Part shown: piece by piece, positions 11,554 to 23,323 of the stretch | How the letters are laid out: each line of letters begins with the position of its first letter | How positions within the stretch are numbered: the stretch's first letter is position 1 | Assembly (NCBI GenBank): GCA_022578605.1 | Contig: MU394120.1 | Location: 1-64,000, forward strand | DNA from: Camillea tinctor | Lineage: Eukaryota; Ascomycota; Sordariomycetes; Xylariales; Xylariaceae | Length of the DNA: 64,000 nucleotides | Direction of reading: 5' to 3' | Notes under the pieces: generated by a model | What the model was told of the DNA's origin: nothing | Seen by the model: the letters and a program-made list of their open reading frames with translations, nothing else | Databases searched by the model: none | Position numbers and translations under genes: made by a program

Positions 11554-13014
11554 ATGACTATGTCAACACACGAAATGCTGTTGTCAGAGCCTGACCAAGA
11601 TAATTCCCAAGGGAATCAAACCCGAAAGCCTTCAGATGGCTCTTTTGCACAACAGCGTATGAAAGCCTGGGAGTGAGTTCTTTCCCTCTGTGACCGCTAT
11701 CATGGGGCGATGTTGACAGTGAAAAGACCGACTTATACCCCAAAGGCTGCTCTTCGATTTTTTCTAATACTGGGTATTATCTTTACACCTCTTGGTGGTT
11801 GGTTGATTACCGAAAACTCCAAGGTCCGTGATATAACGCAAAGCCTCTAGAGATACCCTCTCACAAACTTACTTCTTCCGTGCAGGTCAAGGAGATCCGC
11901 CTAGATTACACATATTGCCATGCTATACCACAATACGACACTTTTCAGCTTATCCCAAGCGAGAATTATTTCACAACGTTCAACTCAGCTTCAAGCAATG
12001 ATTCTGGCCCACGATGGAAGCGAAGTAATCAAACCATCACCTATGATGGAGTGACGAAAAACTATACCCTCTGCACGCTCGAATTCTCGGTCCCAGAGAA
12101 CTTGGACCCGCCTATCTTTTTCTACTACAGGCTATCTAATTTCTATCAAAATCACCGCCGATACGTAAAGTCCTTCAATAAAGATCAATTGGAAGGAAGT
12201 AGTGTAGGGATAAACTCCATCAGATCTTCAGATTGTCAGCCTCTAGCTGTGTCTACCAATGCCAGTCTAGCGCAAGGTGATCCTAGCCGGGAAAGCATCA
12301 TTTACCCCTGTGGATTGATAGCTAATTCCTATTTCAACGACACTTTCTCCGACCTACAAGTATTGAACTCGACATCTTCCGACTCAGCTCAACTTACAAC
12401 GTACTCAATGTCAAGGACAGGGATAGCATCGGCGATTGACAAGTCTTTCTATGGGAAAACATCCTATGATATTGCAGCTTTACAGAATACGAACGGGGCC
12501 CGAATTGTGCCACCACCGAATTGGGTAGAGAGATATCCAAACGGATATCACGATGACTACGTCTTTGATCCAACATCAGATGAGTCATTCGTCGTGTGGA
12601 TGCGAACATCAAGCTCTCCGACGTTTGCAAAGCTCGCTATGAAGAACGACACAGAGATAATGGAGAAGGGCAGGTATCGTTTAGAAGTCTTCAGCCGTGA
12701 GTCTATTATATCTCCATTAGTTGCTAATAGCATAGTTCAAGGCTAATATAGACCCAGACTTTCCTGCCCACGAGTACAAGGGTACGAAGTCCGTCATCAT
12801 AACTACAAAGACTATGATAGGAGGCTTAAATTCATTTTTGGGGGTATCTGCAACGGTCGTAGGTGGAATATGTATAGTATTAGGTGCCTTCTTCGCAATC
12901 ACCATGTTAATGAGACCGAAAAAGCTCAGTGACCACATCTATCTCTCAAGGGGTGATGGAATTCACTTCACACGGAAACCCCGGGTACGAAATCACACAT
13001 GTCATCATGGTTGA
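11554..13014 (+). CDS. CDC50/LEM3-family flippase beta subunit
   Basis: The model is join(11554..11672,11727..11823,11886..12696,12752..13014), 429 residues. The N-terminus has the family block FAQQRMKAWEPTYTPKAAL, then a membrane segment (LRFFLILGIIFTPLGGWLI) and KVKEIRLDY at the start of the ectodomain. The roughly 290-residue ectodomain carries several N-glycosylation sequons and Cys residues. Near the C-terminus are GTKSVIIT, a GGLNSFLGV block, a second membrane segment and RPKKLSDHIYLS. The family chaperones P4-ATPases out of the ER and is part of the active flippase. Introns are 54, 62 and 55 bp. The first uses an AAG acceptor chosen because it restores the conserved W-x-P-x-x-T-P-K block. 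Yeast members are Cdc50, Lem3 and Crf1, with Crf1 pairing with Dnf3; which one this matches is not resolved. Confidence 0.9.
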
Positions 13015-13342
13015 GTTAGATAGATTCATGAGCTGAAGTTGGACGTTTTGGATATGTAGAGTATATATGCAATTTAAGCTGGTTTCCTTAGTCTTCTGGT
13101 ATTATATTTCTTGAGAATGTATAATTTTCATATCGTACAGCTGGAGGTCTAGCTCGGGCAAAACTGTGTCCCATGTTTAATGAATACGTAGGCAGCCTGG
13201 GGTATCAATGCACGATCCTCGAGGTACTAGCGGCTAAAGAGCTCGTTTTCGCATCTCCTTCTGATTCACTGCCACCAATATTACGACTGCCCCTCAATAA
13301 GGGGAAGGGGGAAGAGCAAGACACACAATTTCTTGAATAGCC

Positions 13343-13349
13343 TATAAAA
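13343..13349 (+). promoter_or_regulatory. TATA box of the first P450 gene
   Basis: TATAAAA lies 86 bp before the start codon at 13435. The rest of 13015-13434 shows no gene. Confidence 0.5.
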
Positions 13350-13434
13350 CCCATCATTCCACCCATATATTATCGAAAGAGCTCAGGCTATAATGCATCA
13401 GTTGTAATCTCCTTGGTTTTGAACTCTATACATC

Positions 13435-15188
13435 ATGGCAATTCCAATTATTCATTTCGTAGGCTTTGGCCTGGCCCTGGTATGTACGACCCCAGACCAC
13501 ATGGGCCTTCGCAACCAAACACTAACAGCTTTAACTTAATACGCAGTCAATCCTCTATATCATTGGTCAAGTGTTATACAACATCTTCCTACACCCTCTA
13601 AGGCGTTACCCAGGCCCGCTTCTCATGCGGGCTGGTCGAATCGGTTATTGTTACAAGTTGGTCACCGGTACCCTTCCCTTCGACATGCTAGACCTCCATA
13701 ACAAGTATGGAAGTGTGGTGCGCATTGCTCCTAATGAACTGGCATTCTCGGATCCTCGCGCATGGAAAGATATCATGGGACATCGCAAACAAGGTGCTGC
13801 TCTGTTCGAGAAATGGAATGGCTTCTATCGCACTGCCCCCAACCAGCCAGCCACCGTTGTCAACGCGTCCGGGGAAGAACATGCGAACCTTCGGCGCCAA
13901 TTAGCTCATGGTTTCAGTGATCGTAGCCTTCGAGAGCAAGAGCCTATCATAATGAAGTATATCGATCTACTGATCCAGCGACTACATGAAAACAGCTACG
14001 ATGGAACCAAACCCGTCGATCTTATGGCATGGTATAATTATACCACGTTCGATATAATCGGCGACCTAGCTTTTGGAGAACCGTTTGGATGTCTCAGCAC
14101 CTCAAACTATCATCCATGGGTACGGAGTATCTTCCAAATAGCTCGCTTTGGCACGGTTATGCAAACAGCACAGTTCTTTCCTCTGCTGAGTAAGATTCTC
14201 ATCGCGGTCCTATCGTCAAAACGACTTAGGAGAGGGCGTGAACAACACCAGGAGTTGACGAAGGCGAAAGTGCAACGACGAATGGAACTTGGAAAATCGA
14301 CTGAGCGTCCAGATCTCATCGAAGGTCTTCTGAAGAAGAAGGACGAATGGGTATGTGTCAACCTATAAATGCTGTAGCACGTCTATACATGGAGCTGACC
14401 GCCACAGAATTTGTCTTTAGATAGCATCGTCGCCAATGGTAGCATCCTAATCATTGGTGGATCGGAAACGACGGCGACGCTTCTCTCTGGAGCAACTTAC
14501 TATTTGATGAAGAATCCCGCGACTCTAGAGAAACTAACGAAGGAAGTCAGGTCGGCGTTCCAGGATGAGGAGGAAATCGACCTGACATCTGTGAATCGGC
14601 TTGAGTATATGTTCGCGTGCCTCGAGGAATCTCTTCGGTGCTATCCCCCAGTTGCCACCGGGCTTCCACGGGTGGTTCCCCGAGGTGGCGCAACTATTTG
14701 CGATCATTATATTCCTGAAGATGTAAACCCAAATATCCCCTCTCCCCTCTTCTAACCCCATGTTGTAGCGTCGGTAGTGCTAACCTCGATATCTTACACA
14801 GACTGTCGTATCCATTCACCAGTGGGCCATGTACCACAATGACAAGAACTTCACAGACCCATTCGGCTTCCACCCCGAACGCTTCATGGGCGATGCGCAA
14901 TTCATGAGCGACCGCAAGGAGGCATTTCAGCCCTTTCATCTGGGACCTAGAAATTGCCTTGGTAGGAAGTAAGCATCCCTTTCAACCCCCTTTTACCCAG
15001 CAGGATATTAACAGAGACCCCTTAGCCTGGCCTACGTCGAGATGAAAGTCATACTTTCTCGGCTGCTCTGGAACTTTGACATCGAGATGTCCGCTGAAAG
15101 CCACGACTGGCTTCGGAAGCAAAGGATTTTCCATTTTTGGGACAAGGGCCCTCTGTATGCCTACTTGAAGCCAGTTGCTAGGGGTTAG
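13435..15188 (+). CDS. Cytochrome P450, CYP65-like (isotrichodermin C-15 hydroxylase type)
   Basis: The model is join(13435..13479,13547..14350,14408..14722,14802..14968,15026..15188), 497 residues. An N-terminal hydrophobic anchor is followed by FLHPLRRYPGP. The I-helix has GGSETTATLLSG, the ExxR motif is ESLR, the PERF motif is PFGFHPERF, and the haem loop is FHLGPRNCLGR with the Cys ligand. The final intron splits GR|NLAYVEMK and was placed to restore that block. The four introns are 57-79 bp with CTAAC, CTGAC or TTAAC branch motifs. It is expected to be an ER-bound monooxygenase. CYP65-like enzymes often act in mycotoxin and polyketide pathways, but the substrate here is unknown. A relative on the other strand at 17950-19746 has a similar architecture. 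Confidence 0.9.
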
Positions 15189-16480
15189 GCATCGTTGCAT
15201 ATCGAATTTGTTAGGGGTGTGGCATGATGGTTGGAGATTCTCTAGCGTTGGAGAATAATTCCACTAATACGCATATTCATCAACTATAACTTTTCCTTTC
15301 ATTTGTCCTATGTATCAATATATATTAGCGCAAGTTTAGAATGTCCACAGATAACTAGACATTATACAGTTTTTTTTTTAAGTGAACACGTACTATTCTC
15401 TATCTAAGAAATGATACACTCATTTGGTCCTTATCGTCACTCATAGTGGGGAGATATTTTTGGATCCGCTGCCATAAGAAGCTTGCCATTATATCAAACC
15501 TGATTGGTTCAACCTAAGGCCAAGAACTTGTGCGGTCAATTGTAAGTTATTAGGTTAAAGCAAAACAGGTAGGGAATACGATCATGATATGAATAGTGGA
15601 GCTGGAAGAGTTGTACTGATTCTATAGGTAAGGAGTCAACTTTTCCGCTTCTATGAGGTGCAGCGAAGGGTACGTGTCGACGGTCGTTGTCGTTATCGTT
15701 CCCGTTGATATAAGATATATGGATATATGGCTTGGCTGATTAACATGCTAGTCAGTCTAGAAGGGTCCAGAAAGTATACGGATTTAGCAAAGGGACCAAA
15801 AAGTGGGATTAGATACGGACAAGATGGGAGAGGCTTGCCAACAGCGCTCTGGTCCTTACAAAACACATGCATAACATCTCGTCCAATCTAAGCCAGTTAG
15901 CATGTAGATCAACACCGTAGTCGTGTCAGCAAGGGATGGAAAAGACCCCGCAGCCCCGGAACACCTCTCTGGTAGTTGAGACTTACCATGCTATAGGCGC
16001 CTGCTAACTACCTTGGCGTCAGGCACACTTAGGTAGATGGTGTTACATCTCAAGGCCATCCAGAGAACGCGAGACCATGGGGACCAACTACATACTTAGT
16101 CAGCCTAGTCAATTATACTTGCCCCCCCCCCCTTAAACATGCCGAGCCTTGGCCATACAAGATAGGACGGAATATTGCCTCACCTATACGTAATGACCAA
16201 GCCCTCTTCTCTCTCTCCGCGGTTGCTCCGCACATCTCCGAGAAATGTTTCCTGATAGTCCGACCGTCCGGGAGGCTCTCTGTAGGGACACTTAGGATGA
16301 AACCATGTCAGACTTTTCTTTCATGCGGATGCTTTTCCTGTGTCATCTTGTATTTAGTTATGATACTCTAACTAGATACCTTGGTGGAAACACTCTGCAT
16401 AGCTCTCCCCCTAGTTATTGTGAATATCTATTATTATGTCTTGTATAGAACATGTATGCGTATGCGTATACGCATATGCT
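15189..16480. other. Intergenic, no gene seen
   Basis: About 1.3 kb without coding signal. It holds an 11-base C run at 16122-16132. A perfect 16-bp palindrome (TATGCGTATACGCATA) at 16461-16476 lies a few bases past the stop of the esterase gene. Confidence 0.55.
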
Positions 16481-17161
16481 TTAGATAGACTCCCTCAACC
16501 AGCGCTCTAGCTCCGCTGTCCAGCTCCTCTTCGCATCACCAAGCGCAAGACCGATGCCATGCGGGCCTGACGGCAAGACGAGGATCTGAAAGGGCCGAGA
16601 GTGCCTAGCCATCTGCGCCGCAAACAGCAGCGAGTTCTGCACAGGGACTAGCTGGTCATCTGCCGTGTGAAAGATGAATACCGGCGGCGTCCTATCCGAT
16701 ACGCGCGTCTCGGCTGACATGCGGTGACGCATGTCCGTGTCGGCGCCCTCACCCAGCAAGTTGGCCAGTGAGCCCGGGTGCGTCGTGCCCGGTTCCATCG
16801 AGATTACCGGGTAGATCAGGATGCCGAAGTCGAGCGCCAGCTCTAGGTCTGTCAGGGAGATAGCGCTGAGGTGCCCGCCCGCCGACCATCCCCAGATCCC
16901 GAGCTTGGTCACCCGCTGCTGCTCGCGGATTTGCCGGATCGCTTCGCGCGCCTCTTCCATTGGCTTGGGGTAGATAGGCGCTGGTGTCTCATCAGTAGCG
17001 GTTGTGTACTCGAGGATCCAGGCGTCGTATCCGCGCTCGTTGAGCCACACAGCAGGCTCGGTGCCTTCATTTTCCATCGATATGAATGAGTACCCACCGC
17101 CGGGGACGAGCAATACCCCGGTCTGGTTGGAGTTAGAAGCGGGGAAGAAGTGTAGCTTCAT
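16481..17161 (-). CDS. Small alpha/beta-hydrolase (esterase, acetylxylan-esterase/BD-FAE-like)
   Basis: A single exon of 226 residues. The oxyanion-hole motif PGGGY is at 20-24, the nucleophile elbow GWSAGG puts the catalytic Ser at 93, an Asp lies in TADD (168-169) and a His in GPHGIG at 201, so the triad is complete. There is no signal peptide, so it is probably cytosolic. The compact size and lack of introns are like bacterial esterases of this type, and the gene is more GC-rich than its flanks, so ancient transfer is possible but not shown. It lies between two P450 genes and could deacylate a pathway intermediate, or act on plant-derived esters. Confidence 0.85.
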   Translation of the reverse strand: MKLHFFPASNSNQTGVLLVPGGGYSFISMENEGTEPAVWLNERGYDAWILEYTTATDETPAPIYPKPMEEAREAIRQIREQQRVTKLGIWGWSAGGHLSAISLTDLELALDFGILIYPVISMEPGTTHPGSLANLLGEGADTDMRHRMSAETRVSDRTPPVFIFHTADDQLVPVQNSLLFAAQMARHSRPFQILVLPSGPHGIGLALGDAKRSWTAELERWLRESI

Positions 17162-17949
17162 GTTTGTCTGCTAGGTTAACGTCACCAACTATATTGGAGT
17201 TATCTCTTTCAAGTATGATCAAAATGTTGAGCCTCTCGGACTGAAACTCGATACGGTGGAATATATTATTTTACATATCAAAGCTCACGAGACCTTTTTT
17301 AACAACGAAAATTGATCTATTAATCATGTGGAACAGGTAATTCCACGAATCGGTAATGTATGTACCACTTAACTGTACAGCCCTAGTCTCATACTGGCAA
17401 CTGGAGGATAAATGACCTCTTATCCTATTTCAGCTATTCTGTCTACTATATACCATTCCTGCTTTAGCTTTTATTCCTGAGATTGATTAACCACCACAGC
17501 CGCAATTAACAACCAACTCAAATATTCCTTAAAAGGTAGAATATAATATATGTTTCAGCTACGCTGTAGTACAATGTACTCCAATATTAATAGACTTCCT
17601 AACCAAAGTCATATATAGCGTATGTCATTACCAACATCGTCCACCTCGTGCGTTTCAACGGTTATGTCATTGACAATTTTGATGCTAACGCTTGAACCAT
17701 TAATGAAAAACCTGTAATTGACGAATAATGTATCTGAATGATGGGAGGACCTGGCCCTTATATACATGTAGCTACGGACAGATCTCGTACCTATGCATGA
17801 TAGATAATATTTATCACATATAAAGCATATGAAGCAGCCCATAATGCAGCAGCCATTGTTAGCACCTCAACAATAGTCACCTAAAAGAAAATGCATCCCC
17901 AGCTCTTCCCTTTGTATCTTTCTGGGTACACGATTCCATGCCTCTCCGC
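17162..17949. other. Intergenic, no gene seen
   Basis: About 790 AT-rich bases between the esterase start and the second P450 stop. One open frame of 77 codons on the minus strand has no recognisable feature and is not called. Confidence 0.5.
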
Positions 17950-19746
17950 TCAAGACTCCCGTTCTTTCACGTTCACCCAAAGCGGAGGCTTCTCCCAAAT
18001 TGACAGGATCTTTTGATTGTGCCAATCACTGCACCTCTCATCAAGAGCAAGATCGAAATTCCATAGGATTCTAGCCATGATGAGTCGCATCTCGTGGTAC
18101 GCTAGATTCCTGCCGATGCAGTCACGCGGGCCGAAGCTGAACGGCTTGTGCGCGTCGCGGCGGTCATTGAAGAAAGGCGAGGCTGAGTCCCCGGTAGATT
18201 CCGGAAGCCATCGCTCAGGAATGTACTCCTGCGCTCGGTGGAAGTTGAGCTCGGAGTGGTAGGCTGATAGATGGTGGACTGAGACCACGGACTAGGCACA
18301 AGAATGTTAATGCAAAATTGGAGGGTATAAGGGCGAGAAGTTACAATATAGACTTACATCTTGCGGGATTGTCCACCCTGAAATCTGCACTGGCGGACCC
18401 TTCGGTATTATGCGAGGGAGACCTAGAGGGATGGGCGGGAAGAGACGTAACCCCTCGTCCAGACAGGCCATCTACAAGAGAAAAGGAGTTAGTATGATTC
18501 AACTCTCTTAATTACAACATGTGGGTTATTCAGGGAGTAAATACCATATACGGTAATCGAGCACGTGTTTCGTTAAAAGTGATCTCATCCTCAGAGTTGA
18601 ACGCATTGCGAACTTCCTCCGTGACCCTTTTTAGAGCATGAGGCGTTTTCAGCAACCAATATGTAACGCCGCTCAGCAGCGATGCCGTCGTCTCTGAGCC
18701 CGCAAGCATGATTAAGTCGCTGTTTGCTACTAGTTCTTCGTCGGTCAACTCGTGGGCCTGGCCACGAGAGCGCACTATAACGTGTTAGTGCCTATTTTCA
18801 TCACGAAGTGCACAAACCCTCACCCCCCTAAATGGAGATAATAAAAAGAAAGAAAATTCACAGGTTCGGAAAGAGAATACTTACTCAAGTAGTCCATAAA
18901 GTCTCCCCGGTCAGCTTGCTTCACGCGGTTGATACGATCCATCGAAAGCTTCGTAACGTGCGCCATGTGGTTATCCTGAGAGTCGCGTATCTTGGAGCCG
19001 GCAAGGAGATAGAGCATTTTGCCAAAGAGGGGAGACATCCCCACCATCACCAATATCGGCATCAGTCGCATCATGTTCTTGATGTTCTCAAGCCATGCGT
19101 TCGACTTGCCCTCGGCTAGACCCTGCAGCGGCGTGCCGAAGGCCAGGTCGGCAATGAGGTCAAAAGTAGTGAAGTTATACCAGCGCACCATGTCGGTGGG
19201 TGCTTTAGCCTGAGATGCCTCCCGGAGCCGACCCACCAGCAAGTCGACGTAAACACGAATTAACGGCTCCTGCTGGACTAGCGCTCTGTCAGAGAAAACG
19301 GGCAGCATCGCTCGTCGGTAGCGGAAGTGGTCTGACGCATTGGCCGACAGGATCTTCTTCGGATCCATGTGTACGCCTTTCGGGTAGTGCTTGGGATAGT
19401 CCTTATGGCCATGACCGTAGATGTCTTTCCAGGCTTGAGGGTTGATGAATGATACCGCAGCGGGGGACAACCGAACTGTCTCGCCGTACTTCTCATGAAG
19501 GCTCCGAATGTAATATTCACTATCTCCAGATATCATCTTGAGCGCCCTCGTCATGGGGAACGCAATCCATAGTCGCGGACCTGGTATGTGACGGAGCGGG
19601 TGGAAGTAGAGATTGTATACGGCATTGAAACACAGATGCGCAATGCCTAAGAGCGTGAAGATGATAACTATATTCAGGGTGCCCTGCAGTGGGGACACGT
19701 CGTGTATGTTGACCCTGCGCTCAAGATAGCGCAAAATCTCTGCCAT
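17950..19746 (-). CDS. Cytochrome P450, CYP65-like, second copy
   Basis: The model is complement(join(17950..18291,18358..18471,18545..18774,18885..19746)), 515 residues from the ATG at 19746. A membrane anchor is followed by YFHPLRHIPGPRLW. The I-helix has AGSETTASLLSG, the ExxR motif appears as EGLR, PERW sits in YIPERWLP, and the haem loop is FSFGPRDCIGR, followed by NLAYHEMRLIMARILWNFDL. Introns are 110, 73 and 66 bp with CACTAAC or TACTAAC-like branch motifs. It is related to the P450 at 13435-15188 (similar GSETTASLLSG and LAY-EM blocks) but clearly diverged, so it is not a recent duplicate. Expected to be an ER monooxygenase of unknown substrate. Confidence 0.9.
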
Positions 19747-20389
19747 TTTAGATGGAAGCCGAGTTAGTAAACAGTAAAAACAGAATGAATGAAGGAAGGA
19801 ATTCAAAGAGGAATATCTATCAAGGAAAACATCAAGGAAAACATCGCGGAGAACATGAAAGGCGCCCCAAATATCATCCAATAAGCAGCCCTTTAATTAG
19901 CCAAGGGCACCAGGGTGCTATCCGAATGCGAGATACGAATTACGGAATACGCGTATCGGCGGCACAGTACCATTCCGTTTCATAAATATTTATTCAAAAA
20001 CAATTAACCTAACCTAGGTTAATTAACTTGGGCTATAGGACTAGGTGAAGCATAATAGGGGGGCCGTTCCTTTTGGCTTGAGTCCAAAAGGCCGCCCCGC
20101 AACGTAGAGTTGAAAGCTCAGTCCCTTCGTCACAAAGTATTAAGTGTACCACATGAAGATATCCATGGCACTTCATACATTTTCGGATCTGAAGATCAAG
20201 GGAAACACGTAAAATGTCGTGAAAGTGTAAGTAAAAGCTCCAACTCGTTTTTTGTTCAAATTAGCGCCGCCAGATTGTGTGCATAACTAGGTAGGTATCT
20301 AATTAACATTAACATTCAAGGTAAATATCATCTCTTCTTTAACATAATCCTTATTTCTTCTCTCTTCTATCTCAGAATCCGTTGTCTTC
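19747..20389. other. Intergenic, no gene seen
   Basis: About 640 bp between the second P450 start and the ferritin-like stop. It has GGAAAACATC repeats just upstream of the P450 start and no coding signal. Confidence 0.5.
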
Positions 20390-21511
20390 TCATACCAACT
20401 TCACCGCAAGCTCAGCCGGTTGCTCGAGGATTATTCCCGGACCAGCCACAATGTTCTCCTTTGTAGGCGCTCCAGGTGTATCGGCAAGGGCAGCAACAAT
20501 GACCCCCTTGGTCTCAAACTGCGCCGGGATCGTCACGCGTATCTCTTTTTCGGGCCAGCTGGTCGTGTCAATAGGAACACTAACATTATGTAGGCCGTGG
20601 AAGAAGACAGCATAGTACTGAGTGTTTTTGTCGAAGTCCGGCTGGTTCGTAGGGTCGGTGAAGCTGAGGCCAATGTTCGACCCCGGAGTCAGCGACTTGG
20701 TGTCTTTGGCTGCACCGAGGGCGGGCAGCTTCTGGCGCGGCGAAGGGTACTCTGGGTTCTGCTTGGGACAGCTGCCCGGAACGATGAAGCCGTTTGTAGT
20801 GTCGAGGACCTGGTTGGCGTAAGGGAATACGGTGTCGGAGGGGCCACCAAAAGGGTTCGTCTTCCAGATTTCAATCAGAGTCCAGACCTCATGACGAGTC
20901 TCAACTTCAGCAATAGTCATCATGGCTGCTTGCGATGCAGGGAGCTTAGCTTGCTGGACAAGCCCGGTCAAAAACGCCATGCTTGAGATCTCAAGTACGG
21001 TGACGAGAGCAAGGAAGGAAATTGGGTCATAAAAAGGGAAGCGATGAGTGCAAGCACCAGGTTTCACCGAAGTGGGTGATATCTGGTTTTGGAATATTCG
21101 GAGATGGCCAGCTTCATTGTTTCGGATTTCCTGGATGCGCTTATATGTGTTATTCGGCATGCCAGCCTGGATGAAGGCAGACTCGTTGAAGGCTTCGACT
21201 GCCTGTTGGTAAAAGTCGAAGATAATCCACTCCGCCGAAAGTAGATTCTGCCAAACCACATCATCTACACCAGGAGCACCCTTTTCTGTTGGCAGGACAG
21301 GATCTCGGAGATATCCTGGGAATGGTGCCTCAACACCGTAGTACTCATTGTATATCGAGTCTTCTCCCGGAATAGGTCCAAACTTTGGATCGGCAAGCTT
21401 CTGCGATTCGGAAAACGAATCGGTTTTCGCTCTAGGAGAAATAGGATTCGAGGTGACAAGTGAAGCAAAAGGAGCCATAAGGCATGCCTGGAAAATATGT
21501 TTAAACGACAT
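20390..21511 (-). CDS. Secreted ferritin-like protein (Rds1/stress-response type)
   Basis: A single exon. I take the start at 21511 (374 residues), not the upstream in-frame codon at 21619, because a TATA-like element sits about 100 bp before 21511 and the new N-terminus is a good signal peptide (MSFKHIFQACLMAPFASLV). The ferritin_2-like bundle spans roughly residues 70-240, with candidate metal ligands in SAEW, NNEAGH, LEISS and VETRHE. A C-terminal beta-rich region ends in a Leu/Val tail. Such proteins are induced by stress or glucose, ammonium or phosphate shortage in yeasts. Their chemistry is not established. Confidence 0.8.
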   Translation of the reverse strand: MSFKHIFQACLMAPFASLVTSNPISPRAKTDSFSESQKLADPKFGPIPGEDSIYNEYYGVEAPFPGYLRDPVLPTEKGAPGVDDVVWQNLLSAEWIIFDFYQQAVEAFNESAFIQAGMPNNTYKRIQEIRNNEAGHLRIFQNQISPTSVKPGACTHRFPFYDPISFLALVTVLEISSMAFLTGLVQQAKLPASQAAMMTIAEVETRHEVWTLIEIWKTNPFGGPSDTVFPYANQVLDTTNGFIVPGSCPKQNPEYPSPRQKLPALGAAKDTKSLTPGSNIGLSFTDPTNQPDFDKNTQYYAVFFHGLHNVSVPIDTTSWPEKEIRVTIPAQFETKGVIVAALADTPGAPTKENIVAGPGIILEQPAELAVKLV

Positions 21512-21603
21512 ATTGGAATAACTGTGAGTGTACCCTGTGTCTAATGATTGCACAAACCTGGAAGGAAGACCGGTTGATTTGGCCACTGTCAATGGATAAA
21601 GAC

Positions 21604-21614
21604 TTGTATATAAG
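21604..21614 (-). promoter_or_regulatory. TATA-like element of the ferritin-like gene
   Basis: On the minus strand it reads TTATATACAAG, about 93-103 bp upstream of the start chosen at 21511. It supports that start over the codon at 21619. Confidence 0.45.
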
Positions 21615-23082
21615 CACACCTCCCTCGCTGCTACATCCTAACCTAGTACACTATCCAACCTCTTCCAAAACAATGCGATGTTGATATCATTATCACGGCT
21701 TCTACGGATGAACTAATTTTAAGCTGAGCCTGCGAGATATCCACAAGGCGCCGTCCTAATTCTCGGGATTGGGTGGAACATAATAAAACAATCTTCCACA
21801 TCTACCATTCTAGCACAATGGGATATAGACTGATCTATAGTAATATGGGCCCTTACTAATAGTGGTGCTCCTCTTCTCCACCTTGAAACACGAGATGCTG
21901 AAAGAGGCCGAAGCCTTATATACTGCCCGCTGGCCTAGAAAAATCTCTATACCCAGGAACATTCAGTCAGCTGTACCGGCTATATCAACTCCTTTCCCCC
22001 TTTATTAAACTGTTCATGGTTTTAGTCCTAGCAATGTGATGATAATGCCAAAGCATATTGTCAGAGGTAGAAGGGCAAATTGAGAGTAAGAGATGACCAG
22101 CGATACCGAGCCAATGGACGTCTCAAGACGAAGCCTGCTTATGCTATAAAATCGGAAATAGCATGTCTGAGTACAGGAGTCCAGGGCATTCTAAACGGAG
22201 CCTCAAAAGCCACGGCTCGATAGTTTTCCAGTTTCATCGAATTTAACATATATCATCATTGACTCGGTGTGATCATGTCTCATGGTCATTAAAAATTAGG
22301 CTAGCAAGAAGCAAAAGCCGGCACCAGCGTCCTGAGATGGAAGATCTCTATTTGGTTATTAGACTAAGTGGTGTTTCACAAAAGACATGAGGACAGTGAT
22401 TCGGCGCCACATAGCTAGGTGGCTAGAAGCCTCAACGGGAACTACCTAGTACTAGCTACTAGGTACCTAGATATGTATTGAACACACCAATCCTCCACCC
22501 CCGAGCCTCGGATAGGAGCATACAGCTTACGGCTTCCTGTTTGTTTTGTGTTACATTACTAGTTTGGGGTAGTAAAGTCAGGTAAGTATGAGGGAACGAA
22601 TCACAAAGCAATGTATTGGAGTGAGACGATAGGTGAGGGAAAGGATGAAGTGTATTAGTCCAGGAGAGAGTCTATGAGGGCGTAAGCCCGATATATATAA
22701 ACATCTAATAGTAGTATGGTACCGTATAGTGGGGTGGTAACCCCATATTCCGACACAATGAGTTTGAGTCTATTAAATAGTTCATCCGTCATGATCATTC
22801 TAAATAAAATAAAGAATATTGAATTCACCTAATAGTAGGTATATATATCGATACCATAGCAATGAAGTGAGATTAACCTAGAGAATCCTTTGCCAACAGC
22901 AAATGAAATATTTATGCCTCCTTGGTTTCCTTCGGTACTCCTGGTAGTGTACCTAAGGACCAATTGGAGATCTAGAAGCGATGGGGTACATAAGTAAGTA
23001 CAAGCTACTAGGTTAGTAGAGAGTAACAGGGAGAATAGTTCCATTAATCTATAGACCATGTGCTTGAAGCTCCTGTTACGGA

Positions 23083-23131
23083 CTATATATGAGCTAATAG
23101 TTAAAAAGCTATTAGCATTTGCTTTTTAGCT
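23083..23131 (-). repeat. Dispersed ~45-bp palindromic motif, copy B
   Basis: On the minus strand: AAAAAGCAAATGCTAATAGC, then TTTTTAAC, then TATTAGCTCATATATA. It matches copies at 32000, 33063 and 42358 in order and spacing. Confidence 0.55.
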
Positions 23132-23323
23132 TTACAGCTCCAGTACCTATATGCAAAAGGAACTGTTTGTGTTTATCCCTGCTCACTATAGTATTCTTTA
23201 CGGCCCGGCTCCGTAATATAAGGCAAGTATATGGATGGGGCATCCACCAATCCACCCGTCCAGACGCATCCTGTGCCATTATTTTCATACAGCCGCTCTC
23301 AGTCTTTCACGGGTTTAAGCATA

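Larger units (their letters stand above)
21512..23323. other. Intergenic, about 1.8 kb, no gene seen
   Basis: No coding signal. It contains the ferritin-like promoter, several TAGGTACCTAG-type short palindromes near 22460, and a copy of the dispersed palindromic motif at 23083-23131. Confidence 0.5.

Noticed and set aside
11366..11557. 63-codon frame upstream of the CDC50 gene as a separate small gene
   Set aside because: It ends at the CDC50 start, has no features and probably lies in the leader or promoter.
20390..21619. The 409-codon version of the ferritin-like gene starting at 21619
   Set aside because: The extra 36 residues overlap the TATA-like element and hide an evident signal peptide that begins at 21511.
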